DNA of 64,000 bases from positions 80,231,200 through 80,295,199 of the forward strand of contig NC_087062.1 of the NCBI RefSeq assembly GCF_963678635.1, written 5' to 3'. The stretch comes from Symsagittifera roscoffensis. Its lineage: Eukaryota; Xenacoelomorpha; Acoela; Convolutidae. Shown in pieces: positions 43,704-54,822 of the stretch; within the stretch, counting starts at the first letter, position 1; each line of letters opens with the position of its first letter. A model generated the notes under the pieces. The model was not told where the DNA came from. It searched no databases and worked only from the letters and a program-made list of their open reading frames with translations. Position numbers and translations under genes: made by a program.

Positions 43704-44678
43704 TGTGACATTCGACCAGTATGGACGAAAGTGCAATTTCGGATTATTAGCAGCTAACCTTCCGAATTGACAGTTCTAGAGGATTAACAGTGTTATTCAG
43801 ACGAGTGGACGAATCGTGAAGGCTAGAATATTCTGATATTTTAAATTTTTAAAAATTCGAATGATGACGTCACAATTCTGAGAAACGTCAAAAACGGCCA
43901 TTTTGGAAGAAATCCAAAATAGAAACAGAAGAACAACAATAGTTGCGACGGCGGCAACAACGATAATCGCGATTAAAAATAATAACGAGAATTGAACGAA
44001 TAGCAGAGTTAGCAGAGACCGCTCCGAGTTGCAACAATTGTGTCGCTACAATCGTTGCAAGGCCATTCACAACAACGGTGAAGGGTAAAAACCAGCCTTC
44101 CGGAGAGGAAATAAGGGTGTTATTTCCCCGGATTCAGGAATCCGGAGGGGTCTCGGGACTTGAACTTAAACCATTTTATACAAACTTTTAGCTTCCCGAT
44201 TATGTCCTGAATTGAATTTATTTAACATCTGAATTCATTTTCTGACGATGAGAAGCTAGGAGTTGAGGGAAATGGTTGATCCATGTTCGATGGAGATGAC
44301 TTTTATCTACTGAACAAAAACAATAATAATATAACAAATAGTAGTAGCCCTGTTTTTAGGAGTGACCTAGTGGTCTGGGAATTCTGATATCCTGCCATGC
44401 TCACTAATTTTGCATGTAAGTAAGTTAGTTTGAGCGTTCTGGTCGAAGCCAGAGAACAGTACTGTTTTTGTCGACCCGATGTTAGAAAGACCACCAAAAG
44501 AACTAGCTTTGGTAGAGACGGTGAAAAGCATGTAGAGCTCTGTTTAGACGTTGGCCAGTCGTCTTAGAACGTAGCTTTATTTTCCGTCGATATGTAATTC
44601 CGGGCGAATGTTACAGATGTCACAATAAAAATTCGAATTCCGACTTTGCATTTTCGTACATTCTGGTCGAATGTCACA
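43704..44678. mobile_element. TIR element related to the foldback at 746-2233
   Basis: Ends are inverted copies of TGTGACATTCGACCAG followed by ATGxACGAAAxTGCAA (43704-43736 and 44646-44678, about 33 bp). The inner right half (about 44100-44620) matches the right arm of the 746-2233 element: GATGGAGATGA, TAGCCCTGTTTTTAGGAGTG, GTCGACCCGATGTTAGAAAG and CCGGGCGAATGTTACA. No transposase ORF. The right half therefore holds a nested or shared module inside different outer TIRs. Confidence 0.65.
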
Positions 44679-45110
44679 ATTTTGTTTGTGTCTGTGTGTT
44701 TTGAGGGTGAGGGGACTTTCCAATTTTAATTTTCTTTGTTTTGTTCGGCTTAATAGAATTCGGCCTATATTCTATCGGTCCAGTGGAGTCGTTTTATTTC
44801 ATTAGACGAATGAAGTTTTTTTTGGTGTGTGGATGATCGGGGGTATAATAAAGTTTTGAGGTTTTTTGTTGAAGTTGTTTCGCTTTAAGGGTTTCTGCTA
44901 AGGTATTTTTGGCTTTGTTACTGCTTGGTGAATTTTCTTTGATGCTAATTTTACATTCTATTGGTTTGGCACGTTCTTAGTTTTTAGCTAGCCTTATTCA
45001 TTTTGATAGATCTTGTTTTTTAGACTTTTTCGTTCTTTTTTTGGCTTAGCGGCGGCCTTGTTTTGTATCGCAAGTAATGTGAAGCTCCGCTTGGCCTCTG
45101 TGTTCTGCAT
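44679..45110 (+). repeat. Dispersed repeat reaching the front of the GM130 gene
   Basis: Similar in order to 55230-55730: a GTCTGTGTGT/GAGGGGAC-type block, a TTTCTGCTxAGGTATTTTTGGC block, a TTCATTTTGATAG block and a final ATCGCAAGT...GAAGCT...GCCTCTGTGT block. The final block also occurs near 52545 and 60105. Divergence is high. It lies 220 bp or more in front of the GM130 ATG, so it may contribute promoter or 5-prime UTR. Confidence 0.5.
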
Positions 45111-45345
45111 TTATGGAGTCTCTGCAGTTTTTTTCTGCTCACTCTGCACTATTTTCCAGACTGTTGAAATTTTGGTCAACCAAAAAGCCTATTCTATTAC
45201 TAGTACTACTACATTTTGGCAGTAAAAAACGTTCAATTAGATTTTCTCTACCTGTGCCAATATTTGCTAATATTGTCAGTTCATATAGGATACTTTTAAG
45301 CCTAAAATCCGATCGACGTTTTCCTTTTAATTATGTGTTTTAGAG

Positions 45346-45355
45346 TGACTTGCAG
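45346..45355 (+). other. Possible splice acceptor just before the GM130 ATG
   Basis: GTGACTTGCAG ends at 45355, one base before C-ATG (45357). A pyrimidine-rich stretch (TTTTCCTTTTAATTATGTGTTTT) precedes it. It fits a cis 5-prime UTR intron or a trans-splice acceptor. The evidence is position and consensus only. Confidence 0.3.
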
Positions 45356-45356
45356 C

Positions 45357-48041
45357 ATGAGCACCAAAAGTGAGAAATTAGAGCTTGCGCGAAAGAAGCT
45401 GAAGCAGTACAAGAAAAGTAAGGGAGCAGTTCCTTCTGAACAAGACTCCGTGAATGAAAATCACCATCTTTCATCAAATTCGTCATTAAATGGAAATTTA
45501 GTTGCGAACTCTCCTGGTCGTTTTAACTCGCCATTACCTGCAGAGCCCGACTATTTCTCAGATCACTTAAATAATGTATACGGAAGTCATCATTCTAACT
45601 TTAACGAAAGCCAGGGGTATGTGATGGCGTCACTGCCTCCTCCTAATCCTACTCCGAATACTAAAATCATGCCCGCGATGCAGTTTGACAGCGCAGAGGA
45701 AATTATGACTTTGAAGCAGGAACTCACGGAGGCTGTAAGTACAATTAGTCGACTTATGAGTGAAAAGACACAGTTAGAATCTTTAGTTGATGCGACTAAA
45801 GCCTACTATACTGAACATTTTACGAAAAATGCAGAAGCTTATACGCAACAGCTTACCACATACCAACAATCTATGCAGAATGGGTTCCAAGAGGTAGAGA
45901 AAAAGTATAATCTGGAAATCGAGTATCGTAAGAAATTAGAAGACCAAATCGGAGAGTTCCAAGAAAGCCAAGAGAAGCTGAAAAAGGAAAATAAAGCTCT
46001 CGAAAGTGAGCTGGAGAAAAGAAAAGAAATAATCGAAGAGATTCAGGAGAAATTACTCACGAAAAATAATGCAGTGCATAACCTGGAGATTAAAAACGAA
46101 GAGATGACAAATTCTTTGGAATTGGCAAATTTATCTTTAAAGCAGCATAGAGTGTCATTAATGAATTTGGAAGATAGCCAAAGCAAAGACAGGAAAGCAA
46201 AATTTGAGATGGAAAAGATGCAGGCTCAGTTAGAAAACACCAAAGAAACTGCGCGCGAGAGTCAAACTCAAAACAACAGCTTGAAAGCAGAGTTGAAGAA
46301 CCAAAGAGCCCTGCATGACAAAGAAAAAAGTGAGCTAAAAAGCGAAGCTTTCGGTTTGAAAGAAAAAATTGAAAGCCTTACTTCAGAAAAGTCTTCCTTA
46401 GCCAAGCAAGTGGAAGAATTGAGCGAGGCAATTCAAAGCGTGGAGGCAAAGTACATGTTGAAAAGCGATGTCGCTGAGTTAAGTTCGAAGAATCAGCAAT
46501 TGATACTAGAAAAAGAATACCTGTTGTCGGAGATAGAATCTGGCCATAAAAAGACCGAGAAATTGTCAGCAGCTCTGAGTAGGCTAACGAAACAAATAGA
46601 TCAATTGGAAGAAGAGAACAAAGCATTGAAGTCACAGAATTCAGACAAGGCCACTTTGGTGGAGAGATCGGAAATCGACCGAGTGACAATAAGCAGAGCA
46701 TTGAGTCAGAATGCAGAGCTTAAGCAGATGTTAGAAGATAGTGAAAATAAACGAGATGAATTCTCTGCGCAGGCAAAAACATTGCAAGACAAGGTGGACA
46801 CACTGGAAAGCAAGGCAGAATTGTACGATTCGACACTGCAAGAACTGTTTCTTACCAAGAATGAATTGGAAAACATAAAACAAGAGTTTGAAGAGAGCAA
46901 ATCTGCTTTGGAAGCCATTAGCAATGTGCAAAAGGTATCAACAGAGACGAATACTGAAGGGTTTGAGGACGGAGAAAAAAGAGCATTCTCAGACATTGGC
47001 GTAGACCCTATGGAGAACGAAATTTCCGAGGAGCTGACAGCGGAGGTTTCAGTTGAGCTGAGAGACGTTCAGACAAACACAGAGGAAGAATATTGTTCAA
47101 CAACGACAGCTGAAACAGGAACAGAGACAAGTGAAGGAAGTATGAATACTGTGGAGACTTTGAAGGACAAATGCGCCGAGTTGGAACAGCTGAAAGCTAC
47201 TTGTGATGCTAGAGAGCTGGATATATCACACTTGACTGCTAGGATATATGAAGCAGAAACGAGAAAAGAAACTGAAACACGAGAGCAGCAAGAGAGGGTT
47301 GAAGCATTGCAAAAGGCACTTACCGAGAAGACTGCAGTCATCGAAAGATTGGAGTCCAAGATAGAGGAAGAAGAAAAGACAATGGAACAAAGTAAAGCAG
47401 TTTCGTCTAGCGAGAGCAAGTCTTTAATGGATAATTATCGAAAGCTGCAAGTGAAAATGCAGGCCTTGGGCAAAGAGTGCGAGGTGCTACGCTTCCAGAA
47501 TCATCAGCTGGAGACTACAAATGCCAAACTGGCAGGCGAGAACGACACGATTGGAGACTATATTTACATGTATCATGCGCAGAGAGAAGCAATGAAAAAC
47601 AGAGATCGATCCAAGTCGGAGTGCATTGAGAAGATGATGCACGAGAAAGAAAGTCTGACAGAGAAGGTGAATAGTTTGCAATACTTGCTCACAAGTATTC
47701 TTACCATGGCAACCACGACTACCACTCAACAACATCATCAGCAGACTCAATTGTCATCTACAGAAGAGGGTACAGGCACTGAGGGTGAAAACAATGATGG
47801 CAACAAAGTTGTGCAACAGCCGAATGTGGCTGAATTTCTGACAGCACAAGAGAATGGGACTGAAATTTCAGAGAACACACCGAATAATGCGGCCATGTTG
47901 AATAAAGAAATCAGGAACAAGATGATAGAGGCGCTAGAAACTGTCAAAAGCGTATCCATTGCAACCTCAGAGCAGAATGAAAATCTGAGCAGGCACTTTT
48001 CCAATTGTAAATGTTGTGAAGGACAGATTCTAATGGTGTAG
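45357..48041 (+). CDS. GOLGA2: GM130 / golgin subfamily A member 2 homologue
   Basis: An 894-residue coiled-coil protein in one exon. GM130 sits on cis-Golgi membranes, holding the GRASP65 PDZ domains at its C-terminus and the tether p115 at its N-terminus. The N-terminus here is basic (LELARKKLKQYKKSKG, residues 8-23), as in the p115-binding end of GM130. Residues about 110-530 and 600-790 are long coiled coil with Glu/Lys/Leu heptads. Two family signatures are clear: VTISRALSQNAELK (443-456) and GENDTIGDYIYMYHAQREAM (727-746). Residues about 525-595 are acidic and disordered with repeated TNTE. The C-terminus CKCCEGQILMV is hydrophobic, as needed for a PDZ groove, and carries Cys residues. 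I start at the second ATG (45357), because the first (45333) adds eight unlike residues and a splice-acceptor-like site lies between. The gene is intact. Confidence 0.9.
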   Translation: MSTKSEKLELARKKLKQYKKSKGAVPSEQDSVNENHHLSSNSSLNGNLVANSPGRFNSPLPAEPDYFSDHLNNVYGSHHSNFNESQGYVMASLPPPNPTPNTKIMPAMQFDSAEEIMTLKQELTEAVSTISRLMSEKTQLESLVDATKAYYTEHFTKNAEAYTQQLTTYQQSMQNGFQEVEKKYNLEIEYRKKLEDQIGEFQESQEKLKKENKALESELEKRKEIIEEIQEKLLTKNNAVHNLEIKNEEMTNSLELANLSLKQHRVSLMNLEDSQSKDRKAKFEMEKMQAQLENTKETARESQTQNNSLKAELKNQRALHDKEKSELKSEAFGLKEKIESLTSEKSSLAKQVEELSEAIQSVEAKYMLKSDVAELSSKNQQLILEKEYLLSEIESGHKKTEKLSAALSRLTKQIDQLEEENKALKSQNSDKATLVERSEIDRVTISRALSQNAELKQMLEDSENKRDEFSAQAKTLQDKVDTLESKAELYDSTLQELFLTKNELENIKQEFEESKSALEAISNVQKVSTETNTEGFEDGEKRAFSDIGVDPMENEISEELTAEVSVELRDVQTNTEEEYCSTTTAETGTETSEGSMNTVETLKDKCAELEQLKATCDARELDISHLTARIYEAETRKETETREQQERVEALQKALTEKTAVIERLESKIEEEEKTMEQSKAVSSSESKSLMDNYRKLQVKMQALGKECEVLRFQNHQLETTNAKLAGENDTIGDYIYMYHAQREAMKNRDRSKSECIEKMMHEKESLTEKVNSLQYLLTSILTMATTTTTQQHHQQTQLSSTEEGTGTEGENNDGNKVVQQPNVAEFLTAQENGTEISENTPNNAAMLNKEIRNKMIEALETVKSVSIATSEQNENLSRHFSNCKCCEGQILMV

Positions 48042-48441
48042 CTCAGCTAACTTTCCATGAAACTGTGAACATTTTAGCAACTGCAATTTTCCTTTTGTGA
48101 TAGTTAGGGTGCATAATAATGATGAAACGGCATTTTCTTTTCCCTTTGAGTATAAAATGTATAAATTGTTAAGTCACTAGAATTATCATTGTAAATTACA
48201 AAATCAGTCATAATTTATATTGGTGCTTCGATTTTTTTAAGCTGAGATCATTTAGTAGGCTAATTTTAAAAAACTCATAGCAGTCAGTTCAGTCGCGTCC
48301 ACAAGAACTTCTGGGCATTTTGGAATTTGCTTTGAGTTCTGTTGAAGCAGAGCATTGAATAATTATATTTAATAATAATATATTGAGCAATTATGATAGC
48401 AGGAAGTAAATTTTTCTCCGAGCAATTTTGATAGATTTGAC

Positions 48442-48447
48442 AATAAA
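48442..48447 (+). other. Candidate polyadenylation signal for GM130
   Basis: First clear AATAAA after the stop, about 400 bp downstream, in AT-rich DNA where such hexamers are frequent. Chosen by position only. Confidence 0.25.
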
Positions 48448-48819
48448 ACCGATTTTTCAACGCGCTCTTCCAAAGTTAGAGTATATTAACAGCAAAGACG
48501 TTTTCAGTTAAGTTCAGGGTTAGTCTCAATGAAAATGAGGATTTAAATTCCGTTTGATATAAACTGGTATTACGAAAATGAATTGGTTTTGAATTTCTTA
48601 TGTATTTTTTAAACGCTTTGGAAAAAGTGTTCAAAAAATTCCATTTTTTTCAAGATCTTTTCAAACAATTATTTAAAAAGTGGTTCCAGTGGAATGAAAG
48701 CCAACTCCCCTGTGTGCCTGCATATTCCCTTATAGTCATTTTGCCTCAACCTCCCTTTCTACAGCATTCCAAAAACTTTGTGGGGGAGTCTTTGCCAAAC
48801 TTTTGGATTGTTTTTCGTT

Positions 48820-49110
48820 TTCTCAAAAACTACCCTCCCAAATCTGAAATTTTGGGTTCAATGGGCGGAACAAGTTGTGAGAAGCTCCCCTGCATAAGCG
48901 GCTCCACCCAATTTTTCTTAGTGTCCTCTGAATAGTCAAATTATAACTTTTTGACCGTTTTAAAATTTTTAAACTATGGTCCCATATCTGAATCTGAGAT
49001 TTTGGGTTCAATCGTAAGAACAGAAAGTGAGAAGCTACTCCGCATAGTCTGCTGCGCTCAATTTTTTGACAAAAAGTAATGGTCATCGGAAGAGTCAAAT
49101 TATTCCGGGG
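48820..49110. repeat. Two diverged tandem units of about 150 bp
   Basis: Two units share TCTGA(A/G)ATTTTGGGTTCAAT, GTGAGAAGCT, CCGCATA-type and CTCAATTTTT blocks followed by a GTCAAATTAT block: about 48835-48950 and 48985-49110. The spacing is conserved but many substitutions separate them. Confidence 0.5.
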
Positions 49111-49798
49111 ACCACTGTTAGTCGAAATTATTAGTCAAATTAGTCTGGTTTTTGAATTTTGTTTTACTGTTCTCGAAATTTTTTTACTGTTCTCGAAATT
49201 TACTCAGCTTACTTTGATATCAATGGTTTTTCGAGGCGACTGAATGTGGGAAGTTTCCGTGCATATATTTCGTTACTGTCTTCAAATAGTCCAAACAAAA
49301 CAAGGATAACCGATTGATGTGCAAGCACAGAATGTTCCGACCATATTCATCAAAAAAACTACAAATTAAAGTTCTTCAGATTTTTAAGTTCTTCAAACTA
49401 GTGAAGTTTTTTTTGTAGGTGGCTTGATGAGAACACTATACACAAGCGTAAAAAGTTAATAAATTAGGCATAATTAGGCATAAGTTATTTTCAAATAAGT
49501 AATAACAAACAAAAAATATTTTGAATTGTTTTCTATTTTTTTTGCACATTTAAAAAAAATTTTGTAAAAACTTTTCTTGCCCGGGAAGTGCCAAATATAG
49601 CTTTTAAAACCAGTTTTCGTTTGAATGAATCAATTTTTCTTTGCTTAAATGACCAATTAAACAGGTTATCATTACTTTTTTTGGTCGAAATTAAATTTTA
49701 TACCGGTTTTTCTCGACACTGAGATTTTTTTTGGAAGTTTCTTAGTGTCGTTCGAATCACGACTGAAAGGGTTTTAGTATGATGTATCACTCCATCCA

Positions 49799-50453
49799 GT
49801 CCAATGATTTGTGTGGAAAAAAATTATAACTCGAGAATACAAATTCTCCCCATTTTCAATGATTGGAACAAAAATGGTGCTAGTTAAATAAGACGACAGG
49901 CCATTGAAACGACAAGACACTAAAACGACAATTAAGCCCTATTACTTGTAAAATATGCAGTTTGAATTTAAGCGGTTTATATTTCTCAAAAATACAATGT
50001 GGAGAATTGCGTTTAGTGTCGTCTTAAAGTCCCACCAAAAGCGGTTGTCGTCTTAAAGTTTGGTCTTATTGGCCAAACAACCGTAATAGGCCGGTAAAAA
50101 TGTCAACGAGTGCTGTTCTGGAAATTGTACGTAACAAAATATTATCGAAATCACCATTGTCTGTTTTAAGCGAGCGGAGCATAAGCTTAGCTTAAGTTTT
50201 TCGAATGTTAATGAACGAAGCAATGTTCAGTTATTTTTTTTTTTCAGGAAGAGGTCTTAAAAGTCATTCACGCTCAATTTTATGTTTTGGCAGTTTGAAG
50301 TTCGAATTTTTTAAATTCACTTCAAAATCATTTGGTGAATTGAATATCATTTGCTGAATAGAAGGCAAATAAGGCTCTCCAATATCAAATAGCAGAGGAG
50401 AAAAATAAATTGACTTAAATTTAAAAGGGGATTATATTTTGTACTTTGAGCGA
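49799..50453. repeat. 655-bp segmental repeat, copy 1
   Basis: Matches 53073-53727 at offset 3274 with few differences. Inside, 49891-50095 has repeated GACGAC/GTCGTC blocks in opposite orientation and short ends CCTATTAC/GTAATAGG, which looks like a small MITE-type insertion. No coding sequence. Confidence 0.75.
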
Positions 50454-50504
50454 AAGTACAGAAAACTTATTTTAATTTTTTTCGCAAAATCTGAAATTCC
50501 CAAC

Positions 50505-52950
50505 CCTGTAGTTGGTTTCTATCAGAGTACTCTCAAAGATTGCGAATCTTGCCTCCAAGTATGACTGCTTATTTCTTTGTAGTTTTCGAGATATGATGTT
50601 TTCTGTGATTTTTTCAAAAAATTTTCAGAAAACTTACATTATTTTTTTTTCGCAAAATCTGATATTCCCAACCCTGTAGTTTTGTCCTGTCACAGTAATC
50701 ACAAAGATTGCGAATCTTGCCTCCAAATATGACTGCTCAATTGTTTTGTAGTTTTCGTGACATGGCGTTTTATTGTGATTTTTTAAAAATTTCTAAAAGA
50801 ACTTATCTACAAAGAAATTCAAAAAATTTGAAACTACTAACTTGATGAAGATACAACCTTATTGTCAGCGTATACCCAGGTGTCTCAAATCTTGCCTCTT
50901 AATATGAATGCTCAATTCCTTTCAGTTTCCGAGATAAGGCGTTTTTTTTCAATTTTTTTTCGGGAAACTTAGGTTTAAAACAATTCACAAATTGTGGATT
51001 CCTAACCCTATAGTAGGTTGCTCTCAGGGACTCTCCGAGGTTGAAAATCTGGCCGCCAATTTTCTCCAGAGGCCCATTAAGTTTTCGTGATGACGCTTTT
51101 AAAATGGGATTTAAAAAAATTTTTAAGTTCGAAATTACCAACCCTGTAATTGGGTGCAGTCAGAGTACACTGAAAGTTTGCAGATGTTGTTTCTTATATA
51201 TGCGGTTTTTCATGAGTTGTCGAAAAATTTCGAAGCAGCGACGGTGCGTTAAACGCTAGTTTTCTGCTAGTTTTTAGTATATCTTTAAAGTGCTTGATTT
51301 CTAATTGGCATGCAATTTAGAAGCTTGTCTGCGTTTTCAAAACAATCATTGCTGCCTGGCAGTTACTATAAAATGTGCTATTTAATCGTGCAGCTAGGCG
51401 GTTGGGTTAGTAGTGAAGGAAAATGACTCGCAGTTTGGATGTCCGTGGGTTAAAAACATTTTCCAACCAAATCTCATTATTTTTACGGCTCATTTTCTTT
51501 TCAGACTTCTTTAAGCATTGTCTTGAGTTTGTAAAGATACAACTTTTTTTGTGGTGAGCGGTTTTTGACAAATTGTTTCGTACAAAATTAAAGGATGAAA
51601 TATTAGAATAATGTGTCAAATACAAATCAGAATTAAGTCAACCAAGAAACAATTGGTTCTCATCGCGATTCGAACCCGTCATTAAGATTCCAAACTGTGC
51701 ATTTTGAAAATTGTGAGCGGATTCCGCAGCAAGGACGATCCCTTTATTCTTCTGTTCTTTCATTTTCTTTGATCTTTCCGACAAAGTTTTTAATATGTTT
51801 GAAGACTTGTCTCTGGAATCCAGGAACATACAGACACAAAATTGTGCGCCTCTCCAGTGCACAGTTTGGCCTCTTAATGGTGTCTCTGGGTCATGAATCA
51901 GATATGTTAGCCTGAATACTGAATTGGCGTATACTGAATTGGTTGATTGGTGTTGCAATCGATCGGGTAGACTTTTTCCGTAAGCAAATGGTTTCACAGG
52001 ATTACTGAAATTTTTCTATTCTCGATCTCTACTCTGTCTGCAAATTAAGCGTTGGTTTTATTTACCCTTGCGATTAGCAAGGGTTTTGTTTAAATTTATT
52101 TTTGTGTAATTTTACCAACTCCGATTTCAGTAAATCTTTTTTCTTCTTCTTCTTCTCTTCATTCGACATGAAAGGTTTCAGCTTATAATATATTGGCTCG
52201 GAATCGTCTTTGTGAATCGTTTGAGGAGCAAAAAGGTTTTCTTTAAATGTTTTCAGGGAGACTTGAAGTTGTTTTTTGTTTTTATAATGAAAACATTTTT
52301 TTCTATGCAAGATTCGTCGGCTTTGCTGCCAATTTGTAAGGTTTGTTTCGATGCTTATTGAAAATCAATTGTCTTACCTTTTGCCATATCTTTTTAAAGG
52401 AATTTTTATTCAAGATAAAATTAAAACAAATGTAGGTAAAGTTTTGATAGATAATTTTCAATTCTTTTCAAAAGAACTTTGACGTTTTTCTATGGTATTT
52501 CTGTCGGTTTAGTTTGTCATGCTTTGCATGTGTCGTGTCACAAGTAGTGCGAAGCTTTGATTCACCTCTGTTTGTAAAGTTTCCAAATTTGCAAGTAATT
52601 TGGTTTTAAGGTTTGGGGTTTTGTAAACAGTGTTTTGAAGTTTTTTATTTTTCGATTTGTCGGTTCATCTGCAAGTAAAAGTAGTCTTTTTTTAGATCTT
52701 TACTGTGTACTTTTTTGTTTCTATCGCTTTTCACAGACTGGATGGTACAACATTAAAGACACAGAGGAACGGGTTGGCTTCCGCAGAAAGTTAACCTGTC
52801 ATATATTGTAATACATCAAGTATTAAAGATCTTAATGGTTAGAGCTCAAAAAATACTAACTTTTGATGTTTTGTTTAAATGGATGAGCTTTTGAAAACTG
52901 CAAATTTGGACTGATGTTTGGCAATTGCGGTAGATTTGGACAATACATTG
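50505..52950. repeat. 2.45-kb segmental duplication, copy 1
   Basis: Matches 58053-60520 at offset about 7550-7560. The translated blocks compared are identical or nearly so. Its first 700 bp form a degenerate ladder of units of about 170-190 bp, each with AACCCTGTAGTTG, GATTGCGAATCTTGCCTCC, TTTTCGAGATATGACGTTTT and a following T/A-rich run. Further on it contains a GGTTCGAATCGC-type box on the minus strand at about 51663 and the hairpin at 52064-52084. No gene. Confidence 0.8.
52064..52084. repeat. ACCCTTGC hairpin motif, copy 1
   Basis: ACCCTTGC, 5-base loop GATTA, GCAAGGGT: a perfect 8-bp inverted repeat. The same motif lies at 59622-59642 and, with loop AATAA, at 54823-54843. Each is near a CAATCGGGTA...GACTTTTTC(C)CGTAA block, which suggests one repeat family. 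Confidence 0.6.
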
Positions 52951-52984
52951 AAACAAAACATCTTGTTTAGACTTGAAGTTGTTT

Positions 52985-53727
52985 TTTAAAGGATGAAATA
53001 TTAGAATAATTTGTCAAATACAAATCAGAATTAAGTCAACCAAGAAACAATGATTTGAAACAATGATTTGAAGTCCAATGATTTGCGTGGAAAAAAATTA
53101 TAACTCGCGAATACAAATTCTCCCCATTTTCAATGATTGGAACAAAATTGGTGCTAGTTAAATAAGACGACAGGCCATTGAAACGACAAGACACTAAAAC
53201 GACAATTAAGCCTTATTACTTGTAAAATGTGCAGTTTGAATTTAAGCGGTTTATATTTCTCAAAAATACAATGTGGAGAATTGCGTTTAGTGTCGTCTTA
53301 AAGTCCCACCAAAAGCGGTTGTCGTCTTAAAGTTTGGTCTTATTGGCCAAACAACCATAATAGGCCGGTAAAAATGTCAACGAGTGCTGTTCTGGAAATT
53401 GTACGTAACAAAATATTATCGAAATCACCATTGTCTGTTTTAAGCGAGCGGAGCATAAGCTTAGCTTAAGTTTTTCGAATGTTAATGAACGAAGCAATGT
53501 TCAGTTATTTTTTTTTCAGGAAGAGGTCTTAAAAGTCATTCACGCTCAATTTTATGTTTTGGCAGTTTGAAGTTCGAATTTTTTTTAAATTCACTTCAAA
53601 ATCATTTGGTGAATTGCATATCATTTGCTGAATAGAAGGCAAATAAGGCTCTCCAATATCGAATAGCAGAGGAGAAAAATAAATTGACTTAAATTCAAAA
53701 GGGGATTATATTTTGTACTTTGAGCGG
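52985..53727. repeat. Mosaic of two repeat pieces, including 655-bp copy 2
   Basis: 52985-53050 copies 51588-51650 (AAGGATGAAATATTAGAATAA...AACCAAGAAACAAT). 53073-53727 copies 49799-50453. The two source pieces are not adjacent in copy 1, so this stretch is a patchwork made after or during duplication. Confidence 0.7.
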
Positions 53728-54822
53728 AGAAAACTTTCCCACCGATCCTTTCTCAATTGGGTTTATTTTTTTTTGTGTCAAGCAAAATGCAACAATTTTT
53801 CAGGAGATATATATTTCCTTTGAAATTCAATAGTTGAAAAGCTTATAAAAATCAATAATTCGGATTCCTTGTTTAAACCTGTGAGAGCAAGTGTCTTATC
53901 ATAGATGTTTCTTCAACTGTCGGTTGGTTATGATAGTATTGAATGATAACGTTATGTTGCCAAGCTGCAAATTTGGATCAGTCAGATGATTGAAGATCTG
54001 CGCTTACTCGAGATCAATTAAGTAGTTTGCAGCTTCTGAGTTTAGCTTTGTCAATTTCAATCCTTGACTACACAGGCTTCTAGTTAGTGCTGTTCTGTTC
54101 TAATCTATTTTTCAAACTACACAGATTTGGAGAAAAACTGATCCCGACCATTTTTGTTCCGACTTCCGAAAAATGAGGCATATATATGCCTGGTTTTTTT
54201 GAAATTCAGACCAATTTTCATAAGTTGACAGCGTAGGGGTATCAATCCGGAAATCTTTGGATTGCCAATCGAGTATGCTTGCACTAGACTAAAATGCGGA
54301 CTGCATCGCTGCTCGATAGTTTCAATACGCAAATTATTTAGTCGTGGCACTTAATCCGCAATCGTAATCGTTCCATGTTGAACTGAGGCCAGCTATTATT
54401 GATCGTATTATTTATGCTCAAATTTTAGCTTCTGCATTTTATATCGGCAGTACAAGATTTATAGTTAATCAAAAAAAATCTTGAGGAAAAACTATTCGAG
54501 ACCAGTTAGTATGCTTCGCCCTGATATACGAGGAGTGTTCCCTCGTAAGCTATATTGTCTTAAATTTTTTTGGATTATATACCACCTGAAATTCTAAGTA
54601 AAATTTCTGAGCATTCTCAACTTTTTTCAATCAGGATTAATTTTCATCGAAAAGAACACAAAAATGCAATTCTAGAATCTCGTGATTGATTTATGCAGAC
54701 TCGATTTTCTTCATCCCGGGAATATTCATCTGAAAGCTGAATTCTTTGTATTACTTTTAAGCAAAAAATTGAATTCAAAAACACAGTTTGTTGCACTCCA
54801 CTTCGACCGACTCTTTTTTGTT

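Larger units (their letters stand above)
48042..49798. other. AT-rich DNA after GM130
   Basis: Holds the GM130 3-prime UTR in its first part and then intergenic DNA. Apart from the repeat at 48820-49110 I see no gene. Open frames at 48600-48935 and 48823-49098 overlap that repeat and look accidental. Confidence 0.4.

Noticed and set aside
45333-45356. Upstream GM130 start giving eight more residues
   Set aside because: The extra residues (MCFRVTCS) do not resemble the family, and a splice-acceptor-like CAG lies between the two ATGs.
51638-51997. 119-residue minus-strand ORF, identical at 59196-59555
   Set aside because: Identity is explained by the recent segmental duplication, so it does not show selection; no domain is recognised and a tRNA-like box overlaps it.
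52074-52310. Lys-rich minus-strand protein (also at 59632-60030)
   Set aside because: Low-complexity AT-rich frame lying in a segmental duplication, with length differences between copies and no recognisable domain.
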